Of a stretch of 64,000 nucleotides of DNA, positions 37,051 through 44,792 are shown in pieces. Source of the stretch: Rubellimicrobium sp. CFH 75288 (GTDB lineage: Bacteria > Pseudomonadota > Alphaproteobacteria > Rhodobacterales > Rhodobacteraceae). The stretch is taken from contig NZ_WYDP01000010.1 of NCBI RefSeq assembly GCF_009904055.1, forward strand, positions 62,001 through 126,000, read 5' to 3'. The translations under genes and the position numbers were made by a program. The number at the start of each line of letters is the position of its first letter. Position 1 is the stretch's first letter. The notes under the pieces are model-generated. The model worked only from the letters and a program-made list of their open reading frames with translations, did no database searches and was not told the DNA's origin.

Positions 37051-37651
37051 AGATGTCCACCTCCGGCCATCCGGCCAGGTCGAGCCGCGCCCGGTGGGGC
37101 AGGAAGTCGAAACAGGCCTGCGCGAGTTCCGTCCGCCCCTCCCGCGCCAGAAGCGCGTCGAGCGCCTCGCGCAGCCGGTGCAGATGCAGCACGTCCGCCG
37201 CCGCATAGTCGAGCTGCGCGGGGCTCAGCGTCTCCGCACCCCAGTCGGATTGCTGCTGGAGCTTGGAGATGTCGATGCCCAGAAGCTCGCGCAGGAGGTC
37301 CTTGAGCCCGTGCCGGTCGGTGAAGGTGCGCACCAGGCGCGAGGCGATCTTGGTGCAGTAGACCGGCTGCGCGAGCACGCCGAAGGCGTGATCCAGCGCG
37401 GCGATGTCGAAGCGGCCGAAATGGAAGATCTTGAGCACGTCCCGATCGGCCAGCAGCCGCTCGAGACGGGGCGCGCGCCGCTGGCCCGGTGCGACCTGCA
37501 CGAGGTGGCACTCCCCGTCGCCGGCCGACATCTGCACAAGGCAGAGCCGGTCGCGCCAGGGGTTGAGACCCATCGTCTCGCAGTCGATCGCCACGGCGGG
37601 CCCCAGATCGAGCCCCTCGGGCAGATCGCCCCGATGCAGATGGTTGGCCAT
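37040..37651 (-). CDS. rnd: RNase D-like 3'-5' exonuclease
   Basis: 203 residues, only the DEDDy exonuclease domain without HRDC. Motifs AIDCETMGL (Exo I, Asp and Glu), FHFGRFDIAALDHAFG (Exo II Asp) and LDYAAADVLHLHRL (Exo III Tyr/Asp) supply the two-metal active site. Probably trims structured RNA 3' ends. Leads the transcript into kdsD and lptCAB; TTGACC-N17-TAGGTC upstream is its likely promoter. Confidence 0.9.
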   Translation of the reverse strand: MANHLHRGDLPEGLDLGPAVAIDCETMGLNPWRDRLCLVQMSAGDGECHLVQVAPGQRRAPRLERLLADRDVLKIFHFGRFDIAALDHAFGVLAQPVYCTKIASRLVRTFTDRHGLKDLLRELLGIDISKLQQQSDWGAETLSPAQLDYAAADVLHLHRLREALDALLAREGRTELAQACFDFLPHRARLDLAGWPEVDIFAH

Positions 37652-37693
37652 GCCGGGCCCTCCCGCGCGCGGCGCGCCGTGCGCCGTCCGGCG

Positions 37694-37722
37694 GACCTAC
37701 AGGGGTGGCCTGCCCCGGTCAA
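37694..37722 (-). promoter_or_regulatory. Probable rnd promoter
   Basis: Minus strand: TTGACC (37722-37717), 17-base spacer, TAGGTC (37699-37694). -35 is five of six; the -10 keeps only the leading TA. The leader to the ATG would be about 37 bases. Confidence 0.45.
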
Positions 37723-37806
37723 TCCGCCCCCCGTCCGGGCGCGCTCCCCTCGAAAATTCCGCCGCGCCCGGAACCGGCGGGGGCGGGGCGCGTTCTTCCT
37801 GCGCAG

Positions 37807-37948
37807 CCGGTGCCCATTGTGCCTGTCCCGAAGCGGGGCACCGGATCATCCGGCCGTGGCTTCCCCTCCGCGGCCCGGCCCGCCGGAGAGTGTTCCCCTC
37901 GCTCTCCGGCGGTTGCCGTTCGGGACGCCCGCCGGCCCCTTCCGGCGG
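37807..37948. other. Three successive perfect hairpins
   Basis: 9-bp stem with a 20-base loop (37807-37815 / 37836-37844); 11-bp stem CCGCCGGAGAG with an 11-base loop (37880-37890 / 37902-37912); 7-bp stem with a 6-base loop (37929-37935 / 37942-37948). None has a T-run. Could be a structured RNA or a bidirectional boundary element; not a known family. Confidence 0.45.
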
Positions 37949-38038
37949 TCTGCCGGGCGGACCCCGGCGTTGCGCGCGGGGGTGAAATCGGCGCCGATCC
38001 GGCCTAGATTGGAGGTCCCACGCACGAGGGAGGCTCCC

Positions 38039-38233
38039 ATGCGTCATCCGATCGACCATCCCGGCCCCGAGAACGCGGCGCTGCGCCTGCGCCACTTCCT
38101 GCGGCTGGAGCGGGAAGGCGTGCGGCATCCGGCGACGCGCACGCTCCATGCGCGCCGGCCCGCCGCTCCGGCGGAAGGGCGGCTCGCCCCGCTCCTGCGG
38201 CTCCTGCGCGGCCGCCGCGAGGAGGCGAACTGA
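38039..38233 (+). CDS. Small basic protein of unknown function
   Basis: 64 residues, Arg/His/Leu/Pro-rich, starting MRHPIDHPGPENAALRLRHF. No family recognised and no membrane segment. Support for coding: GAGGGAGG ends 5 bases before the ATG, and it is an isolated short frame with its own ribosome binding site. It lies 131 bp before the DMT transporter gene in the same orientation. The unusual composition could also mark a spurious ORF. Confidence 0.5.
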   Translation: MRHPIDHPGPENAALRLRHFLRLEREGVRHPATRTLHARRPAAPAEGRLAPLLRLLRGRREEAN

Positions 38234-38364
38234 CCGCACGCCCCGCCCGTCAGCGGCAGGGCGGGGTTGCATCCGCGCGGGCTTGCGGCGGCGGCCTGCC
38301 GGGCTAGACGGGGGGCGGAGGCGGCCACGGCCGTCCCGTCCCATCCCGTCGAGGTGCGCCCTCC

Positions 38365-39324
38365 ATGCCTTCGGACCCGCCGGCCGCGTCCCCGGTCCCT
38401 GCCGCCCAGGCCGGACGGCCGCTGCTCGGCATCGCGCTCAAGCTCGGCTCGGTGCTGGTGTTCACCGCCATGGCCGCGCTCATCAAGGCCACGAGCGAGC
38501 ATGTCCCGGCGGGGCAGGCGGTCTTCTTCCGCTCCTTCTTCGCCACCCCGGTGATCCTGGTCTGGCTGCTCTGGCGCGGCGACTTCCCGCGCGCGCTCGC
38601 CACGCGCGATCCCCTGGGGCATTTCTGGCGCGCCTTCGTGGGCACGCTGGCGATGGGGCTGGGCTTTGCGGGGCTCGGTCTTCTGCCTCTGCCCGAGGTC
38701 ACGGCGCTGGGCTATGCCGCGCCGCTTCTCGTGGTGGTGTTCGGCGCGATGTTCCTGGGCGAGCGGGTGCGCAAGGTGCGCCTGGGGGCGGTCGCGCTGG
38801 GGCTGGCGGGGGTGCTCGTGGTCCTCTGGCCCCGCCTGTCGGCCGGCGCCGGCGCGGCCGAGGCGCTGGGCGCGGTGGTCACGCTGATGGGCGCGGTCTT
38901 TGCCGCGCTCGCGCAGGTCTTCGTGCGGCGCCTGACGATGACCGAGGGCACGGCCGCCATCGTCTGGTGGTTCTCGGTCACCTCCGCCGTGCTGGCGCTT
39001 CTCACCCTGCCCTTCGGCTGGGTCCTGCCCGCCCCGCGCGAGGCGCTGCTTCTGGTCTGCGCGGGGCTTCTGGGCGGGCTGGGGCAGATCCTGCTGACGG
39101 CCGCCTACCGCAACGCCGAGGCGGGGCTCGTCGCCCCGTTCGACTATGCCTCCATGCTGCTCGCGGTCGCGATCGGCTGGTGGATCTTCGGCGAGCTGCC
39201 GACGGGCACGACGGTCGCCGGAGCGGCGCTGGTCATCGCCGCGGGCGTGCTCATCATCTGGCGCGAGCGCCAGCTCGGCCTGCGCCGCGCCCGCACCCAG
39301 CCGCTGACGCCGCCCGGCGGCTAG
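38365..39324 (+). CDS. EamA/DMT-superfamily permease
   Basis: 319 residues with about ten hydrophobic helices in two EamA repeats (about residues 25-155 and 175-300). VFFRSFFATPVILVWL, LGYAAPLLVVVFGAMFLGERV (end of repeat one) and APFDYASMLLAVAIGWWIFGELPTG (repeat two) are family-typical. Substrate unknown; similar proteins export amino acids or metabolites. Converges with ilvE with 1 bp between the stop codons. Confidence 0.88.
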   Translation: MPSDPPAASPVPAAQAGRPLLGIALKLGSVLVFTAMAALIKATSEHVPAGQAVFFRSFFATPVILVWLLWRGDFPRALATRDPLGHFWRAFVGTLAMGLGFAGLGLLPLPEVTALGYAAPLLVVVFGAMFLGERVRKVRLGAVALGLAGVLVVLWPRLSAGAGAAEALGAVVTLMGAVFAALAQVFVRRLTMTEGTAAIVWWFSVTSAVLALLTLPFGWVLPAPREALLLVCAGLLGGLGQILLTAAYRNAEAGLVAPFDYASMLLAVAIGWWIFGELPTGTTVAGAALVIAAGVLIIWRERQLGLRRARTQPLTPPGG

Positions 39325-39325
39325 G

Positions 39326-40195
39326 TCAGGCCCGCACGAGCCGCTCGTAGGCCTCCATGATCTCGCGCGCGAGCGCGCCCACCTCGAATCGCCACGGCCC
39401 GATCTCGGCCACCGGCGTGACCTCGGCCGCGGTGCCGGTCAGCCAGCACTGCTCGAACCCCTCGAGTTCGGCGGGCTCGATATGGCGCTCGTGCACGCGG
39501 ATCTGCCGCTCGCGCAGAAGGCCGATCACCGTCTGCCGCGTCAGACCGTTGAGAAAGCAGTCGGGCAGGGGCGTGTGCACCTCGCCGTCCCGGACGAAGA
39601 AGATGTTGGCCCCCGTCGCCTCGGCCACGTAGCCGCGATAGTCGAGCATCATCGCGTCCGAGCAGCCCTTGGCCTCGGCCGCATGCTTGCTCATGGTGCA
39701 GATCATGTAGAGACCCGCGGCCTTGGCCTCCGAGGGGATCGTCTCGGGCGAGGGCCGCTTCCACTTGGCCACGTCGAGCCTGGCGCCCTTCAGCTTGGCG
39801 TCGCCGTAATAATTGCCCCATTCCCAGCCCGCCACCGCCAGCCGCACGGGGTTGCGCCGCGCGCTCACCCCCATGTCGGGGCCCGCGCCGCGCCAGGCGA
39901 TCGCGCGCACATAGGCATCCGTCCAGCCGTTGGCGCGCAGCATCTCGTCCTTGGCCGCGTCGATCTGCTCGGCCGTCCAGGGGATCTCCATGTCCAGAAG
40001 CTCGGCCGACCGGATCAGGCGCAGCGTGTGCTCGGGGCCCTTGAAGATGCGCCCGCCATAGCAGCGCTCGCCCTCGAACACGGCCGAGGCATAATGCATC
40101 GCATGGGTCAGCACATGGACCTGCGCCTCGCGCCAGGGCACGAGCCGCCCGTCCATCCAGATCCACCCGTCGCGATCGTCGTAGGCCCCGGCCAT
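39326..40195 (-). CDS. ilvE: Branched-chain amino acid aminotransferase
   Basis: 289 residues. PLP fold type IV transaminase, final step of Ile/Leu/Val synthesis. Seen are HVLTHAMHYASAVFEGERCY, the PLP Lys in SEAKAAG (about Lys158), GYVAEATGANIFFVRDGEVHTP, and GLTRQTVIGLLRE. The ATG was chosen for GGAGGGGGAC 5 bases upstream; a longer start gives 16 more residues. Divergent from the MarR regulator, with overlapping promoters between. Confidence 0.94.
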   Translation of the reverse strand: MAGAYDDRDGWIWMDGRLVPWREAQVHVLTHAMHYASAVFEGERCYGGRIFKGPEHTLRLIRSAELLDMEIPWTAEQIDAAKDEMLRANGWTDAYVRAIAWRGAGPDMGVSARRNPVRLAVAGWEWGNYYGDAKLKGARLDVAKWKRPSPETIPSEAKAAGLYMICTMSKHAAEAKGCSDAMMLDYRGYVAEATGANIFFVRDGEVHTPLPDCFLNGLTRQTVIGLLRERQIRVHERHIEPAELEGFEQCWLTGTAAEVTPVAEIGPWRFEVGALAREIMEAYERLVRA

Positions 40196-40264
40196 GCGCG
40201 TCCCCCTCCGGCTTCGTTGCGCATGGCCGGCCTGAGGCGACACGATCCTGCGCGCTGGGGGGCA

Positions 40265-40293
40265 GCACTAGCCCTGCCCCCTTGGAATGTCAA
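40265..40293 (-). promoter_or_regulatory. ilvE promoter
   Basis: Minus strand: exact TTGACA (40293-40288), 17-base spacer, TAGTGC (40270-40265). Same architecture as the rpsT promoter. The -35 box lies inside the GTCA-N7-TGAC operator-like repeat. Confidence 0.6.
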
Positions 40294-40310
40294 CGAGGCT
40301 GACTTATCCT
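40282..40310 (+). promoter_or_regulatory. Promoter of the MarR-OmpR operon
   Basis: TTGGAA (40282-40287), 17-base spacer, TATCCT (40305-40310), four of six in each box. It interleaves with the ilvE promoter on the other strand, so the two transcripts would compete for polymerase. Confidence 0.5.
40289..40303. promoter_or_regulatory. Operator-like inverted repeat between divergent promoters
   Basis: GTCA-N7-TGAC in the overlap of the two opposing promoters. A natural site for the adjacent MarR-family protein to control itself and ilvE; the arms are short, so the link is inference. Confidence 0.42.
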
Positions 40311-40342
40311 CGCCCCGGACAGGCCCTGTTCAGGAGGCGCCC

Positions 40343-40864
40343 ATGCCCGACCGCGCGACCGGCGGCCAGGCGCTGCTCTTTCTGACCGACGAGCAGCTGC
40401 GCCGCGGCATCGAGGCGATGTTCTTCGCCTATCGCGGCTTCACCGCCGATCCCGACCGCATCCTGGCCGAGCGCGACCTCGGCCGCGCCCATCACCGCGC
40501 GCTGCATTTCGTCGCCCGCTCGCCGGGACTGACCGTCGGGCGGCTCCTGCTGCTGCTCGGCGTCACCAAGCAATCGCTCAACCGCGTCCTGCGCCGCCTC
40601 GTCCAGGACGGTCTCGTGGAGGCGCAGGTGGGCCGCGAGGACCGGCGCGAGCGGCACCTGCACCTCACCGAGGCGGGGGCGGCGCTCGAACGCGCCCTGT
40701 CGGACGCCCAGCGCGAGCGGATGCGCGCGGCCTTCCGCGCCGCCGGGCCCGCGGCCGTGCAGGGCTTCCGCCAGGTGCTCGAGGCGATGATGGATCCCGA
40801 ACTGCGCCGCCTGTTCGAGGAGGAGCGCGACCGTCCCGCGCGGGAGGGGCGCACCGGCCGATGA
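40343..40864 (+). CDS. petP: MarR-family regulator (PetP-like)
   Basis: 173 residues. Winged helix-turn-helix MarR protein: DLGRAHHRALHFVARSPGLTVGRLL (helices 2-3), GVTKQSLNRVLRRLVQDGLVEAQ (recognition helix, about 72-94) and the wing GREDRRERHLHLTEAG. Dimer helices flank the core. CAGGAGG precedes the ATG. In Rhodobacter the petP-petR pair regulates cytochrome bc1 genes and other targets; the conserved ilvE neighbour supports the name. The stop overlaps the response regulator start. Confidence 0.82.
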   Translation: MPDRATGGQALLFLTDEQLRRGIEAMFFAYRGFTADPDRILAERDLGRAHHRALHFVARSPGLTVGRLLLLLGVTKQSLNRVLRRLVQDGLVEAQVGREDRRERHLHLTEAGAALERALSDAQRERMRAAFRAAGPAAVQGFRQVLEAMMDPELRRLFEEERDRPAREGRTGR

Positions 40865-41607
40865 CCGCGCCGCTCCAGACCGCCTCGGGCGAGCCGCCGC
40901 ACCTTCTGATGGTGGACGACGACGAGCGCATCCGCCTGCTGCTTGGCCGCTTCCTGCGCCGGTCGGGGCTTCTGGTGACGGCGGCGCGCGATGCCGCCCA
41001 GGCGCGGCGCCTGCTCGAGGGGCTGGCCTTCGATCTCGTCGTGCTCGACGTGATGATGCCGGGCGAGGACGGCATCGCGCTCTGCCGCCACATCCGCGCG
41101 ACATGGGGCACGCCCGTGCTGCTGCTGACCGCGCGCGGCGAGACGGGCGACCGCATCGCCGGGCTCGAGGCGGGCGCGGACGACTACCTCGCCAAGCCCT
41201 TCGAGCCGCGCGAGCTGCTCCTGCGCATCGGCGCCGTCCTGCGCCGCGCCGCGCCCGCGCCGCCGCCGCGCGGCGGGGGGCGCGTGCTGCGGCTGGGCGC
41301 CATCCGCTTCGATCCCGACCGCGCCGAGCTGCGCAGCGACGAGGGCGAGGCGCCGCGCCTGACCGCGACGGAGGCCGGGCTTCTGCGCGCGCTCGCGGCC
41401 GAGCCCGGCGCCACGGTGACGCGCGCGCGGCTGGTCGAGGCGGCAGGGGGGGCGACGGGCCTTCTGCGCGGAGCGCCCACCCTCGCGCAGGAGCGCGCCG
41501 TGGATGTCCAGATCACGCGCCTGCGCCGCAAGATCGAGCCCGACCCCCGCCAGCCGCGCTATCTCCAGACCGTCCGCGGTGCGGGCTACCGCCTCCTGCC
41601 CGACTGA
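40861..41607 (+). CDS. petR: OmpR/PhoB-type response regulator (PetR-like)
   Basis: 248 residues. Receiver with the acidic pocket Asp19-Asp21 (MVDDDE), phospho-acceptor Asp63 (VLDVMMPGEDG) and Lys112 (AKPFEP); C-terminal winged helix with ITRLRRKIEPDP and YLQTVRGAGYRLLPD. The ATG overlaps the MarR stop codon (ATGA). No histidine kinase is encoded next to it, as in the known petP-petR pair. The effector domain has a longer-than-usual GLLRGAPTLAQERAVDVQ loop. Confidence 0.86.
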   Translation: MTAPLQTASGEPPHLLMVDDDERIRLLLGRFLRRSGLLVTAARDAAQARRLLEGLAFDLVVLDVMMPGEDGIALCRHIRATWGTPVLLLTARGETGDRIAGLEAGADDYLAKPFEPRELLLRIGAVLRRAAPAPPPRGGGRVLRLGAIRFDPDRAELRSDEGEAPRLTATEAGLLRALAAEPGATVTRARLVEAAGGATGLLRGAPTLAQERAVDVQITRLRRKIEPDPRQPRYLQTVRGAGYRLLPD

Positions 41608-41638
41608 GACCCTCAGCCCCCCGCCGCAGCGCGGCGCA

Positions 41639-41658
41639 ACACCACCGCGCGGTGGTGT
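41639..41658. repeat. 20-bp perfect palindrome
   Basis: ACACCACCGC followed directly by its reverse complement GCGGTGGTGT, 32 bases after the response regulator stop. No T-run follows. It may act as an operator or a terminator-like stem; its end overlaps the CtrA-like box by two bases. Confidence 0.6.
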
Positions 41659-41671
41659 AACGCTTCGTTAA
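41657..41671. promoter_or_regulatory. CtrA-like box
   Basis: GTAA-N7-TTAA (TTAA-N7-TTAC on the other strand): seven of eight consensus bases of the TTAA-N7-TTAA site with exact spacing, in an intergenic stretch that is otherwise extremely GC-rich. Confidence 0.45.
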
Positions 41672-41966
41672 CCTCCCTGTGGCAGGGTGCCCCCACGCGC
41701 CCGATCCTTCCGTCCCGGCGGACCGGAGGGGCGGCGCGGACGACCGGGGCGGGACCTGCAACGATCAGGCGGCCGCCCATGCTCTTTGCAGGGGTGGGGC
41801 ATCCCGAGATGCCCGAGGTTCCGCCGCATCCCACCGGGCCGCTTGGCTGCGCAGGTGCTCGTCCACGGCGCGGAGGCGGACATCCCCGGCCGCCGCGCGT
41901 CGCAACGCGCCCGCCCCCACGGGGGCGGCACCCTCAGGCCCCTCAGGGGGAGGACGGACCGCGCGC

Positions 41967-42197
41967 TCAGTCGAGCGCGCGCGCCTCCGACAGGAGCATG
42001 ATGGGAATCCCGTCGCGGACCGGAAAGGCGAGATGGGCCGCCCGGCTCACCAGTTCCTGCCGTGCGGGATCGAAGGTCAGCGGACCGTGCGTCTGGGGAC
42101 AGACCAGCGCCTCCAGCATGCGCGGATCGAAGGCCCGCGATCCGCCCGCCGGCTCCGCGGCCTCGGCGGCGGGATCGTCTCCGTCCCAGTCGGTCAT
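41967..42197 (-). CDS. Trm112-family small protein
   Basis: 76 residues. The core [43 protein letters not shown] (in pieces, about residues 26-70) is the Trm112/YcaR zinc-ribbon-like fold, here with a single cysteine, so metal is not bound in the usual way. An acidic N-terminus precedes it. Bacterial members are small activators or chaperones of unknown targets. The ATG overlaps the LonN-like gene's stop (ATGA). Confidence 0.8.
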   Translation of the reverse strand: MTDWDGDDPAAEAAEPAGGSRAFDPRMLEALVCPQTHGPLTFDPARQELVSRAAHLAFPVRDGIPIMLLSEARALD

Positions 42198-42835
42198 TGC
42201 ATCATCTCCCCCTCGCGCCCGCCGTGAAGCGCGAACTCGATCAGCGTCACGAGCGTCTCGCGCCGCGTGGGCAGGGTCGGCGCCTCGAGCAGGGCCTGCT
42301 TGTCCTCGGGCGGGAAGGGGCAGAGCATCGACAGCGAGTTGACCAGAAGCTCGTCCTCGGCCTCGCGCACGGCGTCCCAGTCGGTGGACAGGCCCTGCGA
42401 CTGGAAGTAGCGGTTGAGCAGTTCCAGGAAGGGCGCCCGGTCCAGGCCGGGATCGCGCTCGGCCGGGCCGCGGTCGCGCTCGAACCCCTCCCAGGAGACC
42501 TCGCAGCGCCGGTAGGGCGTGAACCCCTCCACCTCGCGCAGGATGCGGAAGCGCGAGACGCCCGACAGCGTGATCATGTAGCGCCCGTCCTCCGTTTCCG
42601 AAAAGGCCGTGAGCCGGCCGGCGCAGCCGACCGCATGGAGCCGGCGCTGGCCGTCTGGCGCATCGAAGGGCTGGACCATGCCGATGAGGCGGGCCGGCGT
42701 CTTGAGGGCATCCTCCACCATGGCGAGATAGCGCGGCTCGAAGATGTGGAGCGGCAGCCGCGCCCGCGGCAGCAGCAGCGCCCCCGGAAGGGGGAAGACG
42801 GCAATCGTCTCGGGCAGGTCCGCAGGGAGGGGCAT
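42194..42835 (-). CDS. Lon N-terminal substrate-binding-domain protein
   Basis: 213 residues, the Lon protease N-domain alone, without ATPase or protease. [38 protein letters not shown] at about residues 7-44 is the family signature; GCAGRLTAF and [14 protein letters not shown] follow. Function unknown; it may bind substrates for another partner. It is followed by the Trm112-like gene (4-bp overlap) and preceded by the thioredoxin gene (40 bp), a conserved trio. Confidence 0.88.
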   Translation of the reverse strand: MPLPADLPETIAVFPLPGALLLPRARLPLHIFEPRYLAMVEDALKTPARLIGMVQPFDAPDGQRRLHAVGCAGRLTAFSETEDGRYMITLSGVSRFRILREVEGFTPYRRCEVSWEGFERDRGPAERDPGLDRAPFLELLNRYFQSQGLSTDWDAVREAEDELLVNSLSMLCPFPPEDKQALLEAPTLPTRRETLVTLIEFALHGGREGEMMQ

Positions 42836-42875
42836 GGCGGTGATCTAGGGCGCCGCCGCCGCAGAGAAAGGTGTC

Positions 42876-43763
42876 TCAGGCAAAGATCAGGGACGACAGC
42901 CGCCGCCGCCCCGCCAGCGCGATCGGGTCCTTGGGCGGCAGGCTGTCGAAGATCTGCAGAAGCTGGGTCTTGGCGGCGCCGTCGTTCCACTCGCGGTCGC
43001 GGCGGAAGATCTCCAGAAGCTGGTCCACGGCCCCCTGCACGTCGCCGCGGGCATGCAGCGCGGTGGCGAGATCGAACCGGGCCTGGTGATCGGACGGGTC
43101 GCGCTCGACCCGGGCGCGCAGCTCCTCGACGGGGCCTGCCTTGCTCGCCTGCCGCGCGAGCGCCAGCCGGGCCCGCGCCGCCTCCATCTCGGGCCTGGTG
43201 GCGATGGAGGCGGGGGCCCCGTTCAGGATCGCCTCCGCCTGGTCGAAATCGCCCGCGAGGGTCGTGGCCCGCACGAGGCCGGCATAGGCGCGGGGGTTCT
43301 CCGGCTCCTCGCGCAGGATGGCGGCAAAGGTCTCGGCCGCATCGACGGCCGCGCCCTGCTCCAGCATCGCCTCGGCCGCGTCCAGCGCCTCGCCGAGTCC
43401 CCCGTCCCCGGCCAGCGCGGCGAGCTTGCCCACGAACTGCTCCACCTGCGAGGGCGGCAGCGCCCCTTGGAAGCCGTCCACGGGCTGGCCCTGCCAGAAG
43501 GCATAGACCGTCGGGATGGACTGGACGCGCAGCTGGGCGGCAAAGGCCGGGTTCTTGTCCACGTCGATCTTGACGAGGCGCACCTTGCCCTTCTGCTTGC
43601 GGACCGCCGATTCGAGGGCGGGGCCGAGCTGGCGGCAGGGGCCGCACCAGGTGGCCCAGAAGTCCACGATCACCGGGACCGCGCGCGAGGCCTCCACGAC
43701 CTCCGCCATGAAGCCCGCATCCGTGCCGTCGATGATGTCCCGCGCCTCGGCCGCCTGTGCCAT
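42876..43763 (-). CDS. YbbN-like thioredoxin-domain co-chaperone
   Basis: 295 residues. Thioredoxin domain with CGPC at residues 40-43 (VIVDFWATWCGPCRQLGPALE), then tetratricopeptide-like helices from about residue 130 (ALDAAEAMLEQGAAVDAAETFAAILREEP; ARFDLATALHARGDVQGAVDQLLEIF). The CPDIP/CGPC site is redox-competent, unlike E. coli YbbN. GGAGGTG precedes the ATG by 8 bases. Likely helps protein folding or redox homeostasis in the cytoplasm. Upstream of LonN/Trm112. Confidence 0.88.
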   Translation of the reverse strand: MAQAAEARDIIDGTDAGFMAEVVEASRAVPVIVDFWATWCGPCRQLGPALESAVRKQKGKVRLVKIDVDKNPAFAAQLRVQSIPTVYAFWQGQPVDGFQGALPPSQVEQFVGKLAALAGDGGLGEALDAAEAMLEQGAAVDAAETFAAILREEPENPRAYAGLVRATTLAGDFDQAEAILNGAPASIATRPEMEAARARLALARQASKAGPVEELRARVERDPSDHQARFDLATALHARGDVQGAVDQLLEIFRRDREWNDGAAKTQLLQIFDSLPPKDPIALAGRRRLSSLIFA

Positions 43764-43886
43764 CGCCCTGCACCTCCTTCCGGTTCCGCGCCTATATGGG
43801 CCGAGCCGGTAGCAAGGGAAAGGGGCCTTCCGGGAGGCTCCGCCGGCCGCTAGCCTCGGGCCGAGGCCCCCTGGCGGAGGATCGTC

Positions 43887-44519
43887 ATGCCCGTGCTCCT
43901 GTGCTTCGGCGACAGCAACACCCACGGCACCCCGCCCATGTCCGCCCGGGGAGAGGTCCGCCGCCTCGGGCCCGAGGCGCGCTGGCCCCGCGTGGCGGCC
44001 GCCGCCCTGCCCGGCTGGGAGGTGGTGGAGGAGGGCCTGCCGGGACGGACGGCGCAGTTCGCCGACCCCGTCATGGGGGCGCACATGGACGGACGGACCG
44101 GCCTCAGGATCGCCCTCGAGAGCCACGGCCCCCTCGACGCGCTGGCGATCATGCTCGGCACCAACGACGTCAAGGCCCGCTTCGCGCCCAGCCCCGAACG
44201 CGTCACGGCCGGAATCGCCGCGCTTCTGGACATCGCGCTCTGCGACGAGATGCAGGCACGCCACGGCGGCTTCCGGGTGCTGGTGATCTGCCCGCCCCCG
44301 GTTCTGGAGGGCGGCCCCTTCGCGGGCGAGTTCCTGGGCGCCCAGGCCGTCTCGCGCGCGCTCGCCCCCCTCTACCGGGCGCTGGCCGAGGCGCGCGGCT
44401 GCGGGTTTCTCGATGCGGGCCGCACGATCGCGGCGAGCGCGGTGGACGCGATCCATTTCGACGCCGAGGCCCATCGCCGGCTGGGCGAGACCGTGGCCGC
44501 CGCGATCCGCGCGCTCTAG
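43887..44519 (+). CDS. SGNH/GDSL-family hydrolase
   Basis: 210 residues. Block I GDSNTHG gives catalytic Ser10; block III LGTNDVKARF and block V DAIHFDAEAHRRLGE (Asp/His) complete the triad. No signal peptide, so probably cytoplasmic. Resembles the aryl-esterase/multifunctional esterase group by its GDSNTxG start. It stands alone, divergent from the YbbN-like gene and followed by a hairpin. Confidence 0.87.
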   Translation: MPVLLCFGDSNTHGTPPMSARGEVRRLGPEARWPRVAAAALPGWEVVEEGLPGRTAQFADPVMGAHMDGRTGLRIALESHGPLDALAIMLGTNDVKARFAPSPERVTAGIAALLDIALCDEMQARHGGFRVLVICPPPVLEGGPFAGEFLGAQAVSRALAPLYRALAEARGCGFLDAGRTIAASAVDAIHFDAEAHRRLGETVAAAIRAL

Positions 44520-44522
44520 AGG

Positions 44523-44542
44523 CTGCCGCCCGCGCGCGGCAG
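44523..44542 (+). terminator. Hairpin after the SGNH hydrolase gene
   Basis: CTGCCGC / GCGGCAG, perfect 7-bp stem with a 6-base loop, starting 3 bases after the stop. No T-run, so only a candidate. The remaining 250 bp up to oppA hold a second stem-loop in the oppA leader (44707-44713 / 44722-44728); no convincing oppA promoter was found. Confidence 0.4.
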
Positions 44543-44792
44543 GGCCCCGGCCCCGTCCTGCCCCTTCGCGCCGGCCGGACGGGCGGCGGAGGCCCTCCGC
44601 CGCTCCCGGCGGGTCCCGCACCGGCGATGTGCCGCGATGTCACGAGCCTTCCGCGACCCTTTGGACTTGCCAAGCGACGCGCGCCCCACGAAGGATCGCG
44701 CAGTTTCGCCCCCCGGTTGAAGGGGGCGGACGCGTTCCCACCCGAGCGGGGCCGGACAGGGAGTGGCCCCGCCGCAAGACAGGGAGTCCCCC

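Larger units (their letters stand above)
37652..38038. other. 387-bp intergenic region with hairpins
   Basis: Between the divergent rnd-like gene and the 64-codon ORF. It holds the probable rnd promoter (37694-37722) and three consecutive inverted repeats between 37807 and 37948, described separately. No ORF with convincing coding character and no tRNA-like fold is seen. Confidence 0.5.
41608..41966. other. 359-bp convergent intergenic region
   Basis: Lies between the stop codons of the response regulator and the Trm112-like gene. It contains the 20-bp palindrome and CtrA-like box at its left end and a 7-bp hairpin GGGCATC-N4-GATGCCC (41797-41814) in the middle. Short frames here are GC-driven; none has a ribosome binding site. 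With a regulatory site but no gene, an unannotated RNA is possible. Confidence 0.45.

Noticed and set aside
41613-41834. A 73-codon minus-strand frame in the convergent gap
   Set aside because: No ribosome binding site at its GTG or internal ATG, composition of antisense type, and it runs across the palindrome and CtrA-like box.
41608-41966. A signal recognition particle RNA gene
   Set aside because: The conserved GGTCAGG...GGAAGGAAGCAG apical sequence is not present; no tRNA-like TTCGA loop with matching stem was found either.
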